Counted from the stretch's first letter, positions 43,045-55,555 are shown. The stretch: DNA of 64,000 nt from Nocardioides marinus (GCA_019801415.1 JAHVJD010000001.1:124001-188000); one strand, 5' to 3'. Notes: generated by a model from the letters alone, not told the origin. Translations and numbers: made by a program.

Positions 43045-44622
43045 ATGGCAACGGCAACCGAGCTTGACATCAACACGAACGCCACCGCCCTCCAGATGGC
43101 GGAGGAAATCTTCGGTGCGGGTGTCCAGGTCGAGAGTGCCACCTACCGCGGCGACGCGCAGTCCTCGGGGATCTACAGCGGCGCCGACAGCGCCACGCCC
43201 GGCGTCGCGCCAGCGGATACCGGTGTGATCCTCTCCACCGGCCATGCACGCGACTTCACCAACAATTCCGGCACCAGCAACACCAACGAGCGCGACAACA
43301 CCAGCACCAACACGAACGGCGTCGACAATGACGCCGATTTCAATGCGCTCGCCGGTGTCAGAACCCGGGACGCCGCCTTCCTCGAAGTGGACTTCATTCC
43401 CGAAGGCGACCTGCTGACGCTCGACTTCGTGCTGTCCTCCGAGGAATACCCGGAATTTGCCAATTCCCAGTACAACGACGTGATCGGCGTCTGGGTCAAC
43501 GGCGTCGAGGCGCAGGTATCCATCGGCAACGGCAAGGCCTCGATCGGCAATATCAACCAAGGGACTGCCGAGAACGTCTATGTCGACAATACGAGCGACC
43601 AGTACAACACCGAGATGGATGGCTTCACCATCACTCTCACTTTCGTCGCGCCGGTGAACGTCGGCGAGGTCAACTCGCTCAAGATCGGTGTCGCCGATGT
43701 CGCCGACAGCAATTACGACACCAATCTTCTGGTCGCGGGCGGTTCCGTGCAGACCGGCGTGGTGGCGCAGGACGACGAGGCCGAGTTCGCAGTCGGAAAG
43801 ACCCGGACCCTCGATGTTCTGGAAAACGACAGCGATGCCTCCGGCGGTGTGCTCACCATCACCCATGTCAATGGCCAGCCGGTCGCAGCCGGTGACACCG
43901 TCACCCTTTCGACCGGTCAGGAGATTACGCTGAACGCGGATGGCACCTTCACAGTGGTCACCGATGCGGATCTCGAAACCGTCCATTTCACCTACACCGC
44001 CGAAAACGATCAGGGCAATTCCGACACCGGCCTGGTCAAGCTGACACAGACCGTCCCCTGCTTTCTGCACGGCACCATGATCCGCGTCCCCGGCGGCGAA
44101 ATCCCGGTGCAGGACCTGCGCCCGGGCATGCAGGTCATGACCTATGACCACGGCCCGCAAACCCTGCGGTGGATCGGCCGCCGACGCGTCACCTGCACGC
44201 CGGACACCACCCCGATCCGCTTTGCTCCCGGCAGCTGCGGCAACGACCGCCCGCTGCTCGTGTCACCGCAACACCGGATGTTGCTGCGTGGCAACCGCGC
44301 GGAAATGCTGTTCGGCACGCCGGAGGTCCTCGTCAAAGCGAAGGACATGGTTGACGATCACGCCATTCGCCCGGCCACGGATCTGGCCGAGGTCGAATAT
44401 TTCCACCTCCTGTTCGGATGCCACCAGCTGCTGTGGGCCAACGGCGCACTCAGCGAGAGCTACCAGCCCGGACCTGAAACCGCGACAGGCTTTGACGCGG
44501 CCACCTTGGGCGAAATCCAGACTCTGTTCCCCGAGCTCTGCCCGGACACCGGACGCGGCTATGGCCCCTCTGTGCGCCCGGCCCTGCGCAGCTTCGAAGC
44601 GCGGCTTCTTGCCGCCGCCTGA
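43045..44622 (+). CDS. Secreted choice-of-anchor L protein with C-terminal Hint domain
   Basis: This 525-residue protein has three parts. The first 230 residues resemble the choice-of-anchor L domain (GVILSTGHARDFTNN, DFVLSSEEYPEFANSQYNDV). A bacterial Ig/cadherin-like unit (about 240-335) contains VLENDSDASGGVLTI. The last part is a Hint domain starting at Cys339 in PCFLHGT, with VQDLRPGMQVMTYDHGPQTL and SPQHRMLL. Hint domains self-cleave, as in hedgehog and inteins. No classical signal peptide is seen, which fits type I secretion. ATG 43045 follows AAGGAG. Its target and processing are unknown. Confidence 0.88.
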   Translation: MATATELDINTNATALQMAEEIFGAGVQVESATYRGDAQSSGIYSGADSATPGVAPADTGVILSTGHARDFTNNSGTSNTNERDNTSTNTNGVDNDADFNALAGVRTRDAAFLEVDFIPEGDLLTLDFVLSSEEYPEFANSQYNDVIGVWVNGVEAQVSIGNGKASIGNINQGTAENVYVDNTSDQYNTEMDGFTITLTFVAPVNVGEVNSLKIGVADVADSNYDTNLLVAGGSVQTGVVAQDDEAEFAVGKTRTLDVLENDSDASGGVLTITHVNGQPVAAGDTVTLSTGQEITLNADGTFTVVTDADLETVHFTYTAENDQGNSDTGLVKLTQTVPCFLHGTMIRVPGGEIPVQDLRPGMQVMTYDHGPQTLRWIGRRRVTCTPDTTPIRFAPGSCGNDRPLLVSPQHRMLLRGNRAEMLFGTPEVLVKAKDMVDDHAIRPATDLAEVEYFHLLFGCHQLLWANGALSESYQPGPETATGFDAATLGEIQTLFPELCPDTGRGYGPSVRPALRSFEARLLAAA

Positions 44623-44720
44623 CCAGCAACCGGCGGCGTGCCGCCGGCGTCAAATTCTTCCCCTTGGAAATTGCGCAGGCCCGGATATGTGAAGGGCAGT
44701 GCAACAAGGAACCGTTGTTC

Positions 44721-45119
44721 ATGGTAGCCCGTCATTTTGTTTCCCTTCTCCTCCTCGCTGCGGCCTCGGCCGTGATCGTTCCCCTGACCGCGGGATATGG
44801 CTCCGGCTCGGATGGCGACACCCGCGCCGAGAAGCCCGGTGCCCAGCCCATCGCGGCCACCGACCAGGCCGTCGCCACCGCCTGCCCCGGTGGCCTGCAA
44901 CGCCAGGGCGGACGCTGCGCGCCGCACGGCCAGATCCGCAAGTTCTACCGCCGCGGCGACCGCATCGTCGAAGATTACCTGTGGATCCGCAGTCCCGGCG
45001 ACTGGGCGCCGGACCCCTACGGCAGCTACGTGCAGGCCGGTGGCTATGTGTACCAGGTCAACCGCGAGACACAGAACGTGCTGCGACTGGTCGGTGCCAT
45101 GGACAAGCTGTCGAACTGA
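44721..45119 (+). CDS. Small exported protein, RcnB-like at most
   Basis: This 132-residue protein has a signal peptide (MVARHFVSLLLLAAASAVIV, cleavage near 22-26), a cysteine-containing segment (TACPGGLQRQGGRCAPHG) and a C-terminal beta region FYRRGDRIVEDYLWIRSPGD, then YGSYVQAGGYVYQVNRET. The last part vaguely resembles periplasmic RcnB-type proteins, where a tyrosine-rich beta domain is common; the match is weak. The ATG at 44721 is chosen for the signal peptide, with AAGGA ten bases before. Confidence 0.7.
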   Translation: MVARHFVSLLLLAAASAVIVPLTAGYGSGSDGDTRAEKPGAQPIAATDQAVATACPGGLQRQGGRCAPHGQIRKFYRRGDRIVEDYLWIRSPGDWAPDPYGSYVQAGGYVYQVNRETQNVLRLVGAMDKLSN

Positions 45120-45240
45120 CACCGCCCCTGCCCGCGTCCCGGGCGCGCGCCCCGCGACGCCAGGCTGCCGCCCCCGCGGCAGCTTGAACACCCCGGTACA
45201 GCACAGCCCCGAGCCGCGCAGGAAACTGCGCCGCCCCCTG

Positions 45241-45302
45241 TTCACCTTTGGAAAAATACTCCGGGGTGAATTGGCCGAAGGCCAAGAGGGGCAGCGCCCC
45301 TC
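45241..45302. repeat. Two-hairpin element with GGAAAAATACTCCGGGG
   Basis: The stretch reads GGAAAAATACTCCGGGG, then TTGGCC-GAA-GGCCAA (45271-45285) and GAGGGG-CAGCG-CCCCTC (45286-45302). On the minus strand it follows uvrA as two hairpins and CCCCGGAGTATTTTT, so it may act as the uvrA 3' end. I recall similar sequence after many Rhodobacterales genes, but only one copy is in this window. Confidence 0.45.
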
Positions 45303-45346
45303 TACCTTCGCCCCACTGGCCCGCGCTACGCACTGGCCCCGACGCG

Positions 45347-48205
<2,859 letters not shown>

Positions 48206-48269
48206 AGTGCCCCCGTACCCGCGCCCGCCAAACCTGCGGCGGACGTCCGCCCTACAGATAGGCAAAGCA

Positions 48270-48309
48270 ATTATAAACGCCAAGCCCCAAATGAGAACAT
48301 TTCACGAAC
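48270..48309 (-). promoter_or_regulatory. uvrA promoter with LexA (SOS) box
   Basis: GAAC-ATTTCAC-GAAC (48295-48309) matches the alphaproteobacterial LexA box GTTC-N7-GTTC on the minus strand. TATAAT (48270-48275, minus strand) forms a perfect -10, and a 17-base spacer puts the -35 inside the LexA box. The box ends 104 bases before the uvrA start. Confidence 0.78.
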
Positions 48310-48367
48310 TCGCAAAAGTTTGCCGCCATCAACTGACAGTTTCCGCCTGCATCCCCGCACCGCGGCG

Positions 48368-49543
48368 TTACGCGACTGATCGCCTGCGCTGCGCTGCCAG
48401 CAGCTGATGCGCAAGGATACCGGCCAAAAACAGCCCGCAGACCACCAGCATCATGCCGCCATAGCCCGCCATCCCGACCGCACCCAGCAGCAGCGGCGTG
48501 CCGATCACGTTTCCGGCATTTCCAGCTTGCGACATGGCTCCGTTGGCCTCGGCCTGGTCGACGGCGCTGTCGTTCAGATGCGGCACCGCCGCAAAGCTTC
48601 CGCTTTGCACGAGACCAAACGCCAGGGCGAGCGCAAAGCAGGCCAGCCAGTCACCCGGCATCCACCACAACCACAGCCCGGCGAGCAGACACAGGCCAAA
48701 CCCCAGCTGCGCCAAATGCACGGGCGGCATGCGCCAGCGCAGCAGCGCCACCCCCAGCAACATCGACGACAGGATGGAGACCAGCGGAAACGCTCCCATC
48801 ACGAGCGCCCGCTGCGCCTCGGGCAGATGTGGCGGCAGAACGGTCATCAGCGCAACGAAACAACAGGTGTAGAACAGCCACCCCGCTGCGGGCGCCAGCT
48901 TGAACGGCGAGCGGTAGATCCGCAGATGCAAACCAGGCAAGGCCGCCAGCGCGGGCAACGGCTGGCGGGACGGCACCGGCAGATCCCGCAGCGCACGATG
49001 CAACAGCAGCGCCAGCGCCGCCATCACCCCGGCATGGGCCCCGAACAGCGCAAGCACGCCATGCTCTGCCACCAGTGGTAGCCCCACCCAGTTCAACACC
49101 GCAAAGGAGACGCCGAAAAAAGTGCTCCAGATCGTCAACGCCGTGCCCCGGTGACCCGGGCTGGCCAACAGCGCCATCAGCGTCGGCCCGGCCACCACGA
49201 TGCCAAGATGCGACATCCCCTCGATCACGCGGGTCAGCAGGAACAGACCATAGGGCAGATGCAGCGCCTGCAACGCGGACATGACCGCCCCCACCGCCAG
49301 TGACCACACCAGCGTGCGCCGAAACCCGAGGGACGCCACGAACAAACCAGCCACGACGCCCAGCAGGATCCCCATCAACCCGGTCATCGAGACACTCAGG
49401 CTGAGCCATGTCCCGGCACCCGGGTACAAGGCGGCGATCCGGTCGAAGACCACCGAGACCTTGCCGTATTGCGCCGCCGCGCCCAGGCCAGCGGCCCAGA
49501 CCGCCAGGACCAGCCCCCACCGGGTATTTGCCAAACCGGTCAT
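48368..49543 (-). CDS. Major facilitator superfamily transporter
   Basis: This 391-residue inner-membrane protein has about twelve hydrophobic helices, such as [17 protein letters not shown] and [21 protein letters not shown], the latter followed by the basic loop typical of MFS proteins. The substrate cannot be predicted. ATG 49543 follows GGGAGG by eight bases and is preferred over the frame extension to 49630. It is convergent to nothing obvious and lies between lpd and uvrA on the same strand. It could be a drug or metabolite exporter. Confidence 0.88.
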   Translation of the reverse strand: MTGLANTRWGLVLAVWAAGLGAAAQYGKVSVVFDRIAALYPGAGTWLSLSVSMTGLMGILLGVVAGLFVASLGFRRTLVWSLAVGAVMSALQALHLPYGLFLLTRVIEGMSHLGIVVAGPTLMALLASPGHRGTALTIWSTFFGVSFAVLNWVGLPLVAEHGVLALFGAHAGVMAALALLLHRALRDLPVPSRQPLPALAALPGLHLRIYRSPFKLAPAAGWLFYTCCFVALMTVLPPHLPEAQRALVMGAFPLVSILSSMLLGVALLRWRMPPVHLAQLGFGLCLLAGLWLWWMPGDWLACFALALAFGLVQSGSFAAVPHLNDSAVDQAEANGAMSQAGNAGNVIGTPLLLGAVGMAGYGGMMLVVCGLFLAGILAHQLLAAQRRRSVA

Positions 49544-49646
49544 GTGCAGCGCCTCCCGAAAACAGCAAAAGGCAGGCGCAGCCCGCGCCTGCCTTGCAGA
49601 ACTATTCTCTCGTCCCCGCCGCGTCCGCAAGCGGGGATTGCGCGGA

Positions 49647-51041
49647 TCACATGTGGATCACGCGATCAAAGGCATCCAGAACGCTTTCGTGCATCATTTC
49701 CGACAAGGTCGGATGCGGGAAGACGGTGTTCATCAGGTCTTCCTCGGTGGTCTCGAGCTGGCGGCCCACCACGTAGCCCTGAATCATCTCGGTCACCTCG
49801 GCACCGACCATATGTGCGCCCAGCAGCTCACCGGTCTTGGCGTCAAAGATGGTCTTCACCATGCCCTCGGCCTCTCCCAGCGCGATCGCCTTGCCGTTGC
49901 CGATGAAGGGGAAGCGGCCGACCTTGATGTCGTAGCCCAGCTCCTTGGCCTTCGCCTCGGTATAGCCGACCGAGGCCACCTGCGGGTGGCAATAGGTGCA
50001 GCCCGCGATGCTTTCGGGTTTCACCGGATGCGCGTGCTTGCCCGCGATCAGCTCTGCCACCATGACGCCCTCGTGCGACGCCTTGTGCGCCAGCCAGGGC
50101 GCCCCGGCAATGTCGCCAATGGCATAAAGCCCATCGACGCCGGTGCGGCAGTATTCGTCGGTGACAACATGGGTGCGGTCGATCTTGACGCCGAGCTCTT
50201 CGAGCCCCAGCCCCTCGACGTTGCCGACGATTCCCACGGCCGAGATCACGGTGTCGAACTCCTGCTTCTCCACCTTGCCGCCGGTCTCGATATGGGCGGT
50301 CACCTTGCCCTTGCCGCGGTCCAGCTGCTTGACCATGGCTTTCTCCATGATCTTCATGCCCTGTTTGACAAAGGCCTTCTTGGCAAAGGCGGAGATTTCC
50401 GCGTCTTCCACCGGCAGCACCCGGTCCATCACCTCGACCACGGTCGTGTCGGCACCCAGGGTGTTGTAGAAGCTGGCAAATTCGATGCCGATGGCACCAG
50501 AGCCGATGACCAGCAGCTTCTTCGGCATCCGCACCGGATCCAGCGCGTGCTTGTAGGTCCAGACCAGATCACCGTCGGCCTCCAGCCCCGGAAGTTCCCG
50601 CGCCCGCGCGCCGGTGGCCAGCACGATGTTCTTGGCGGTCAGCTCCTGGCTGCCCTTGTCGGTCTTGACGCTGACCTTGCCCTTGGCTGGGATCGTGGCC
50701 TCGCCCATGACGACGTCGATCTTGTTCTTCTTCATCAGGTGGCCGATGCCCGAGGACAGCTGCTTGGCCACCCCGCGCGAACGCTTCACCACCGCGTCCA
50801 GATCATAGCCGATGTTCTCGGCCTTCAGCCCGAAATCCTTGGCCCGCTCCATCAGGTGGAACACTTCCGAGGAGCGCAGCAGCGCCTTGGTCGGGATACA
50901 GCCCCAGTTCAGACAGATGCCCCCCAGGTGCTCGCGCTCGACCACGCAGGTTTTCAGCCCCAACTGTGCAGCCCGAATGGCGGCAACATAGCCCCCCGGT
51001 CCTGCCCCGATTACGATCACGTCATAGGTTTGTGCGGCCAT
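49647..51041 (-). CDS. lpd: Dihydrolipoyl dehydrogenase (E3)
   Basis: E3 reoxidises the lipoyl groups of the pyruvate, 2-oxoglutarate or branched-chain 2-oxoacid dehydrogenases with NAD. The 464-residue flavoprotein has the FAD motif VIVIGAGPGGYVAAIRAAQL, the redox pair Cys43-Cys48 in GGICLNWGCIPTKA, the NAD motif VIGSGAIGIEFASFY and the C-terminal FPHPTLSEMMHE with the active-site histidine. E1 and E2 genes are not in the window. A palindrome lies 35 bases before the start. Confidence 0.97.
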   Translation of the reverse strand: MAAQTYDVIVIGAGPGGYVAAIRAAQLGLKTCVVEREHLGGICLNWGCIPTKALLRSSEVFHLMERAKDFGLKAENIGYDLDAVVKRSRGVAKQLSSGIGHLMKKNKIDVVMGEATIPAKGKVSVKTDKGSQELTAKNIVLATGARARELPGLEADGDLVWTYKHALDPVRMPKKLLVIGSGAIGIEFASFYNTLGADTTVVEVMDRVLPVEDAEISAFAKKAFVKQGMKIMEKAMVKQLDRGKGKVTAHIETGGKVEKQEFDTVISAVGIVGNVEGLGLEELGVKIDRTHVVTDEYCRTGVDGLYAIGDIAGAPWLAHKASHEGVMVAELIAGKHAHPVKPESIAGCTYCHPQVASVGYTEAKAKELGYDIKVGRFPFIGNGKAIALGEAEGMVKTIFDAKTGELLGAHMVGAEVTEMIQGYVVGRQLETTEEDLMNTVFPHPTLSEMMHESVLDAFDRVIHM

Positions 51042-51075
51042 GGTGCTCCCTCGCCCCTGAACAGGTTCAAAAAAC

Positions 51076-51093
51076 TAGTTTACCGTTAAACTA
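51076..51093. promoter_or_regulatory. 18-bp operator-like palindrome upstream of lpd
   Basis: TAGTTTA-CCGT-TAAACTA has perfect 7-bp arms. It begins 35 bases before the lpd start and 143 bases before the divergent small gene. The binding protein is unknown. Confidence 0.5.
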
Positions 51094-51235
51094 ATTGCCA
51101 GCACACTGCAATCACCCAGTACTGCGGCATTGCGGCCGGGCAAGAATGCCCCAGTTTGCGCTTGGCAGACCTACATTTGCGAGACAGCATAGGCACAATT
51201 TTTTCCGGCAATCCACAGATGGACACCAAAATTTC

Positions 51236-51658
51236 ATGGCCCGTATCCTTTTTGATCTTCTCAAGGCCTGCCTCAACGCCACCTTGATCCTGCTGGCGCT
51301 GTGCCTGTTCCTGGGCTGGAAGCTGCTGGCCGCCACCGAGGGTGTCAGCGCCAATGCCGCGGAAATCGCGCAACAGCTGCAGCCGCTGCGCGATGCGGTC
51401 CGCAACCTGCAACAGGATGTGGCCGGGCTGCGCAATGACATACGCACCGGCGACGGTCCGCCGCCCTCTGCCCGACTGGCGCGGCTTGAACAGCAGCTGT
51501 CAGAGGTGCAGGACCGGCTCGCAACAATCCAGACGCTGCCGCAGCAGGCCGCCGCCAGCGCGGCCCGTGCCGGGGCCTCCGAGCTGGCAGCCCGGCTGAT
51601 CGCCGCCACACCCGGTCTTGGCACGGAAGAGACCGGCTGCCTGCCCCCCGGCAGCTGA
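51236..51658 (+). CDS. Single-pass membrane protein with coiled coil
   Basis: This 140-residue protein has one N-terminal membrane helix (ACLNATLILLALCLFLGWKLL, about 10-30). A long coiled-coil region follows (about 45-105, with LQPLRDAVRNLQQDVAGLRND and ARLEQQLSEVQDRLATI), then an alanine-rich end with one cysteine. The frame is open from 51095, but ATG 51236 fits the membrane segment. I recognise no family. It is divergent from lpd and convergent with the GFA gene. Confidence 0.68.
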   Translation: MARILFDLLKACLNATLILLALCLFLGWKLLAATEGVSANAAEIAQQLQPLRDAVRNLQQDVAGLRNDIRTGDGPPPSARLARLEQQLSEVQDRLATIQTLPQQAAASAARAGASELAARLIAATPGLGTEETGCLPPGS

Positions 51659-51664
51659 CACGGC

Positions 51665-52126
51665 TCAGCCCTGCGCGGCGTAGGCTTCCAGAAGCGCGCC
51701 GAATTCCTCCATCGGGGGGAAGGCGTCATAGCTGTGCTCGACCGCGACCGAGACCGAGACCGACGGCAGGCGCGTCGCGGTCCAGGTCTCGATGAAGGGC
51801 GTGAACCAGCTGCTGTCCTCGAACATCACCGGCCGAACATTGACGAAGTCGTCAAAGCCGGTGATGCGCGTGAACATCCAGCTCAGGCACTCCGGGCAGC
51901 AGAAATGGGTCAACTCCTCGCCCTTTGCGCCGCCCGGCACCGGGTCCCCCTGCACCACCCTGAAGGCCGCAGACGGAAACATCGCAGTCAGGGAAAACGC
52001 GCTGGCGGTCATTTTCTGGCAGCCGCGGCAGTGACAGGCGGCGGTCAGCACCGGGGCGGCGGAGGCTTCAATCACGGTGGCACCGCAACGACAGCTGCCG
52101 GTCAGCGGCAGGGGCGGTTTGGACAT
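51665..52126 (-). CDS. GFA/CENP-V domain zinc protein
   Basis: This 153-residue protein has the zinc-binding cysteine pattern of the GFA (glutathione-dependent formaldehyde-activating-like, CENP-V) fold: SCRCGATV (11-18), ACHCRGCQKMTAS (30-42) and HFCCPECLSWMF. Many members bind glutathione adducts, but the enzymatic function of most is not established. Nothing next to it suggests a pathway. The start is ATG 52126. Confidence 0.92.
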   Translation of the reverse strand: MSKPPLPLTGSCRCGATVIEASAAPVLTAACHCRGCQKMTASAFSLTAMFPSAAFRVVQGDPVPGGAKGEELTHFCCPECLSWMFTRITGFDDFVNVRPVMFEDSSWFTPFIETWTATRLPSVSVSVAVEHSYDAFPPMEEFGALLEAYAAQG

Positions 52127-52251
52127 ATTCGGACCTCAACAAACAATTGAAAAAATGGGCAAGAGTCTTTGCCGCCCCAGCAATGCAACAGTCGGCGGCC
52201 CGACACAATCCTGCCGTGTGGAAATTGCCTGCATCCTACCGGCCCGGAATC

Positions 52252-52287
52252 AAAAAAACCGCCGCGCCCGATCCCGGACACGGCGGT
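52252..52287 (-). terminator. Intrinsic terminator downstream of the DUF924 gene
   Basis: On the minus strand ACCGCCG and CGGCGGT close a GC-rich loop and are followed by seven T. It lies 23 bases after the DUF924 stop. Confidence 0.8.
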
Positions 52288-52309
52288 CAAAATCATCAGG
52301 CGGCTGGCG

Positions 52310-52888
52310 TCAGCCCGCGGCCTGCACCTGGCGCACGGTTTCCCCGTAGCCCCCCGACATCACATAGTCCCGCTCCGGCGCGGTGCTGGGCCGGTGCAGC
52401 GCCTCATTGCGGTAGGGAAAGCGCCCGAACTGGCGGATCACCTCGCGGTGCGCGCGCGCATGCAGCAGGTTGCTGCCGCCGGTCTCCGGCATCCGTTCCA
52501 TCATCAGGCGGATACAGCGTTCCTGGTCGCAGAGGTTCTCGGAATGCATCAGCGGCAGGTAGAAGAACTGCCGCGCCGGCTCATCGATCTTCAGATCCCA
52601 TTTCTTGTTGATCGCGACCTTGGCCGCAGCCAGCGCCGCCTGGTCGGAAGCGAAGGCGCGCGCCTCGCCTCGGAACATGTTGCGCGGGAACTGGTCCAGC
52701 AGGATGATATAGGCCAGCGTGCCACTGGGATAGGTCAGCCAGAAGGAAAACCGCCCGTCGCAGGCCGCCTCCCAGGTGTTGAGAAACTTGTCGCGGATCT
52801 TCTGATCCAACTCCTCATCCTGCAGATACCATCCCTTTTCTCCCACCTCATCGAGCCAGAATGAAAGTATCTCTTCGGGACCAGCCAT
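52310..52888 (-). CDS. DUF924 family protein
   Basis: This 192-residue soluble helical protein matches the DUF924 family: EEILSFWLDEVGEKGWY at the start, LAYIILLDQFPRNMFRG in the middle (about 72-88) and FFYLPLMHSENLCDQERC (about 118-135), ending FGRFPYRNEAL. The function is not established; the fold is TPR-like. ATG 52888 follows GGAG; the frame is open to 52981. It is flanked by its own terminator. Confidence 0.92.
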   Translation of the reverse strand: MAGPEEILSFWLDEVGEKGWYLQDEELDQKIRDKFLNTWEAACDGRFSFWLTYPSGTLAYIILLDQFPRNMFRGEARAFASDQAALAAAKVAINKKWDLKIDEPARQFFYLPLMHSENLCDQERCIRLMMERMPETGGSNLLHARAHREVIRQFGRFPYRNEALHRPSTAPERDYVMSGGYGETVRQVQAAG

Positions 52889-53027
52889 CGGTCTTTTCTC
52901 CAAGTGTTTTCCTGACGCCCACAACAGGACATTTTCTGCTGCCTTTACAAGTAACCTTGGGTCACAATTTGCAACAGGCAAGGGCAGCTGCTGAAATAAA
53001 CCTCACAATCCCGGCGGGTTAGCGCAA

Positions 53028-54302
53028 TCAATTCTCGCCAGCGGCGGTTTCTTGCTCTTCCAGTTCGGTTTCGATGGCGTATTCCTGGGCAAATTCCACC
53101 GCCACCGGTGTCGCGGCGGGCGACATCGCGGTGAAGGTACCGGTCTCCTCGACAGGGATCGAGGCACGCTGAGTCGTGCGGTACAGAGCATAGGCCGCGG
53201 TCAGGAACATCAGCGCCGCCAGCAGCGCGAAGAAACCCGGCGGTCCGAAAACCGCATCGCTCATCAGCCAACCGGTGATCACCGGACCGGCGATGGCGCC
53301 CAGACCGTTGATGAACACCAGACCGCCCGAGGCCGCCGCCATGTCGTCATGCTCGAGGTAGTCATTGGTATAGGCGATCAGCAGCGAATAGAGCGGGTTC
53401 GACAGGCCGCCGATGAAGAAGGCCGACAGCAGCAGCATGTAGAAATCGCCGCCAAAGACAAACCCGGCCACCGCGCCGATGCCGCCGCCAAGTGCCACGA
53501 ACATGATCAGCACCCGCCGGTCCATCCGGTCCGAGATCCAGCCCAGCGGATATTGCATCACCGTCGCGCCAACGTAGAACGCGGCGATGAAGACGGACAG
53601 CTGGCTCAGGCTCAGCCCGGCCGCGGTGCCGTAAACCGCGCTCATGCCGAACTGGGCCGAGAAGACGCCGCCGAGAAGGAACATGCCGACGCAGCCCAGC
53701 GGTGAAATATTCATCAGCTGTTTCAGGGTCATCGGCTTGGTGGTGTCAAAGGCCGGGGTCGGCGAAATCGACAGCAGGATCGGCCCGAACGAGATCGAAA
53801 CGAGGATCGAGGCGATGATAAAGGCCTCGTAGCCGCCCGGATCCCCCACCAGGATAAGCCCCTGTGCGGCGATGATCCCCACCATCATCACGATCATGTA
53901 CAGCGACAGCGCCTTGCCGCGGTTGGTATTGTCAGCGGCATTGTTCAGCCAGCTTTCGGCGGTGACATACACGCCGGAAAAGCAAAAGCCGATGATGACC
54001 CGGCCAAGCCCCCAGGCAATCGTGTTGGGCAGGATCGGATAGAGGATCATCACGGCCGAGATGAAGGACGCAAGCGCCGCAAAGACCCGCACGTGACCAA
54101 CCCGGCGGATCATCTCGGGGGCCAGACGTGACCCGCCAAGGAAGCCGACGAAATAGGCCGCCATCACCAGCGACATCTCGAACGAGCTGAACCCCTCGAG
54201 ATCCCCGCGCACACCCAGCATGGTGCCCTGCAACCCGTTGCCTACCATCAGCAGGCAGACCCCCAAGAGAAGCGCCCAGGCGCTCGACAGCACTTGCAGC
54301 AT
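53028..54302 (-). CDS. Major facilitator superfamily transporter (YcaD-like)
   Basis: This 424-residue inner-membrane protein has about twelve membrane helices and a long acidic, Glu-rich C-terminal tail (VEFAQEYAIETELEEQETAA). The arrangement, with AAYFVGFLGGSRLAPEMIRRVGH near residue 45 and ESWLNNAADNTNRGKALSLY near 115, resembles the YcaD-like MFS group of unknown substrate. ATG 54302 lies seven bases after AGGAGG and is preferred over ATG 54308, which is too close. A transported substrate cannot be inferred. Confidence 0.88.
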   Translation of the reverse strand: MLQVLSSAWALLLGVCLLMVGNGLQGTMLGVRGDLEGFSSFEMSLVMAAYFVGFLGGSRLAPEMIRRVGHVRVFAALASFISAVMILYPILPNTIAWGLGRVIIGFCFSGVYVTAESWLNNAADNTNRGKALSLYMIVMMVGIIAAQGLILVGDPGGYEAFIIASILVSISFGPILLSISPTPAFDTTKPMTLKQLMNISPLGCVGMFLLGGVFSAQFGMSAVYGTAAGLSLSQLSVFIAAFYVGATVMQYPLGWISDRMDRRVLIMFVALGGGIGAVAGFVFGGDFYMLLLSAFFIGGLSNPLYSLLIAYTNDYLEHDDMAAASGGLVFINGLGAIAGPVITGWLMSDAVFGPPGFFALLAALMFLTAAYALYRTTQRASIPVEETGTFTAMSPAATPVAVEFAQEYAIETELEEQETAAGEN

Positions 54303-54490
54303 TCGCATGCCTCCTGACCAATGCAACACGGCCCTCCACGCGGGACGGGCCGGGTCTGGTTTCATCTCGATGTACCGCCCGTGGCGGCCCTACGCCCGCG
54401 AGACGCGGTCGCAGAATGACGTATTGCCCGCTGGCGCAACAGGCGGCAGCGGGACAATGCGGCGCTTTTGCGCGGATTCGCGTCCGTTTT

Positions 54491-55555
54491 CTAAGGCGTA
54501 ACCGCCTTGCCGGGGATCAAAAGCGACGCATCCCCATAAGAAAAGAACCGGTACCGCTCAGCAACCGCATGGGCATAGATCCGCCGGATGCGCTCCTGCC
54601 CCATCAACGCCGAGACCAACATCATCAGCGTTGATTTGGGAAGGTGGAAATTGGTCATCAAGGCATCGGCCACCTGAAAGGTGAAGCCGGGATAGATAAA
54701 GATATCCGTATCGCCTTCCCATGGATGGATCTGCCCGTCGCGCACCGCGCTTTCGATCAACCGCAGCGCCGTGGTGCCAACGGGTATCACCCGGCCTCCC
54801 GCCGCCTTGGTCGCCGCGATGTCCGCCGCGGCCTGCTCGCTCACGCGGCCCCATTCGGCGTGCATCCGGTGGGTGGTCACATCCTCGACCTTGACCGGAA
54901 GGAAGGTCCCTGCCCCCACATGCAGCGTGACATAGGAAATCTCGATCCCCCGCGCCGCCAGCGCCTCCAGCAACGGTTCGTCGAAATGCAGCGAGGCGGT
55001 CGGTGCCGCAACGGCGCCGCTGTTGCGCGCCCAGACGGTCTGGTAGTCGGTCTTGTCGCGCTCGTCCGCAGGCCGTTTGGCAGCGATATACGGCGGCAGC
55101 GGCATGGCCCCGGCCTCGGCCAGGGCAGCGTCGAAATCGGTGCCGGAAAGGTTGAACCGCAGGTGCCCCTGGCCCTCGGCCACTTCTTCCAGCGTTGCGC
55201 TCAATGCGTCGGAGAAGATGATCTCCTCGCCCGGTCTGATCTTCTTCAACGGCTTCAGCAACGCGGCCCACGTCCCATCGGCGCGCGGCTCGAGCAGGGT
55301 GGCCTCAATGCGGGCGGCAACGGGACCCTGCGCACTGTCGCGGTGACGCTGGCCGCTCAGCCGGGCCGGGATCACGCGGGTGTCGTTCAGAACCAGCCGG
55401 TCGCCGGGATTGAGCCACTGCACCAGATCGGTCACGCGGCCGTCGTGCAGGGTGTCGCCTTCGGCCACCAGCAGACGGGCCGCGCTGCGCGGGCTCACAG
55501 GGCGGGTGGCGATCAGGTCGTCGGGCAGATCGAAGTCGAAATCACTGAGTTTCAT
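54491..55555 (-). CDS. queA: S-adenosylmethionine:tRNA ribosyltransferase-isomerase
   Basis: QueA transfers ribose from S-adenosylmethionine to make epoxyqueuosine in tRNA, at wobble position 34. The 354-residue protein has the family blocks [24 protein letters not shown] (start), [34 protein letters not shown] (about 237) and [19 protein letters not shown] 55555 gives the usual start [10 protein letters not shown]; the frame is open to 55591. The tgt gene, its usual partner, is not in the window. Confidence 0.97.
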   Translation of the reverse strand: MKLSDFDFDLPDDLIATRPVSPRSAARLLVAEGDTLHDGRVTDLVQWLNPGDRLVLNDTRVIPARLSGQRHRDSAQGPVAARIEATLLEPRADGTWAALLKPLKKIRPGEEIIFSDALSATLEEVAEGQGHLRFNLSGTDFDAALAEAGAMPLPPYIAAKRPADERDKTDYQTVWARNSGAVAAPTASLHFDEPLLEALAARGIEISYVTLHVGAGTFLPVKVEDVTTHRMHAEWGRVSEQAAADIAATKAAGGRVIPVGTTALRLIESAVRDGQIHPWEGDTDIFIYPGFTFQVADALMTNFHLPKSTLMMLVSALMGQERIRRIYAHAVAERYRFFSYGDASLLIPGKAVTP

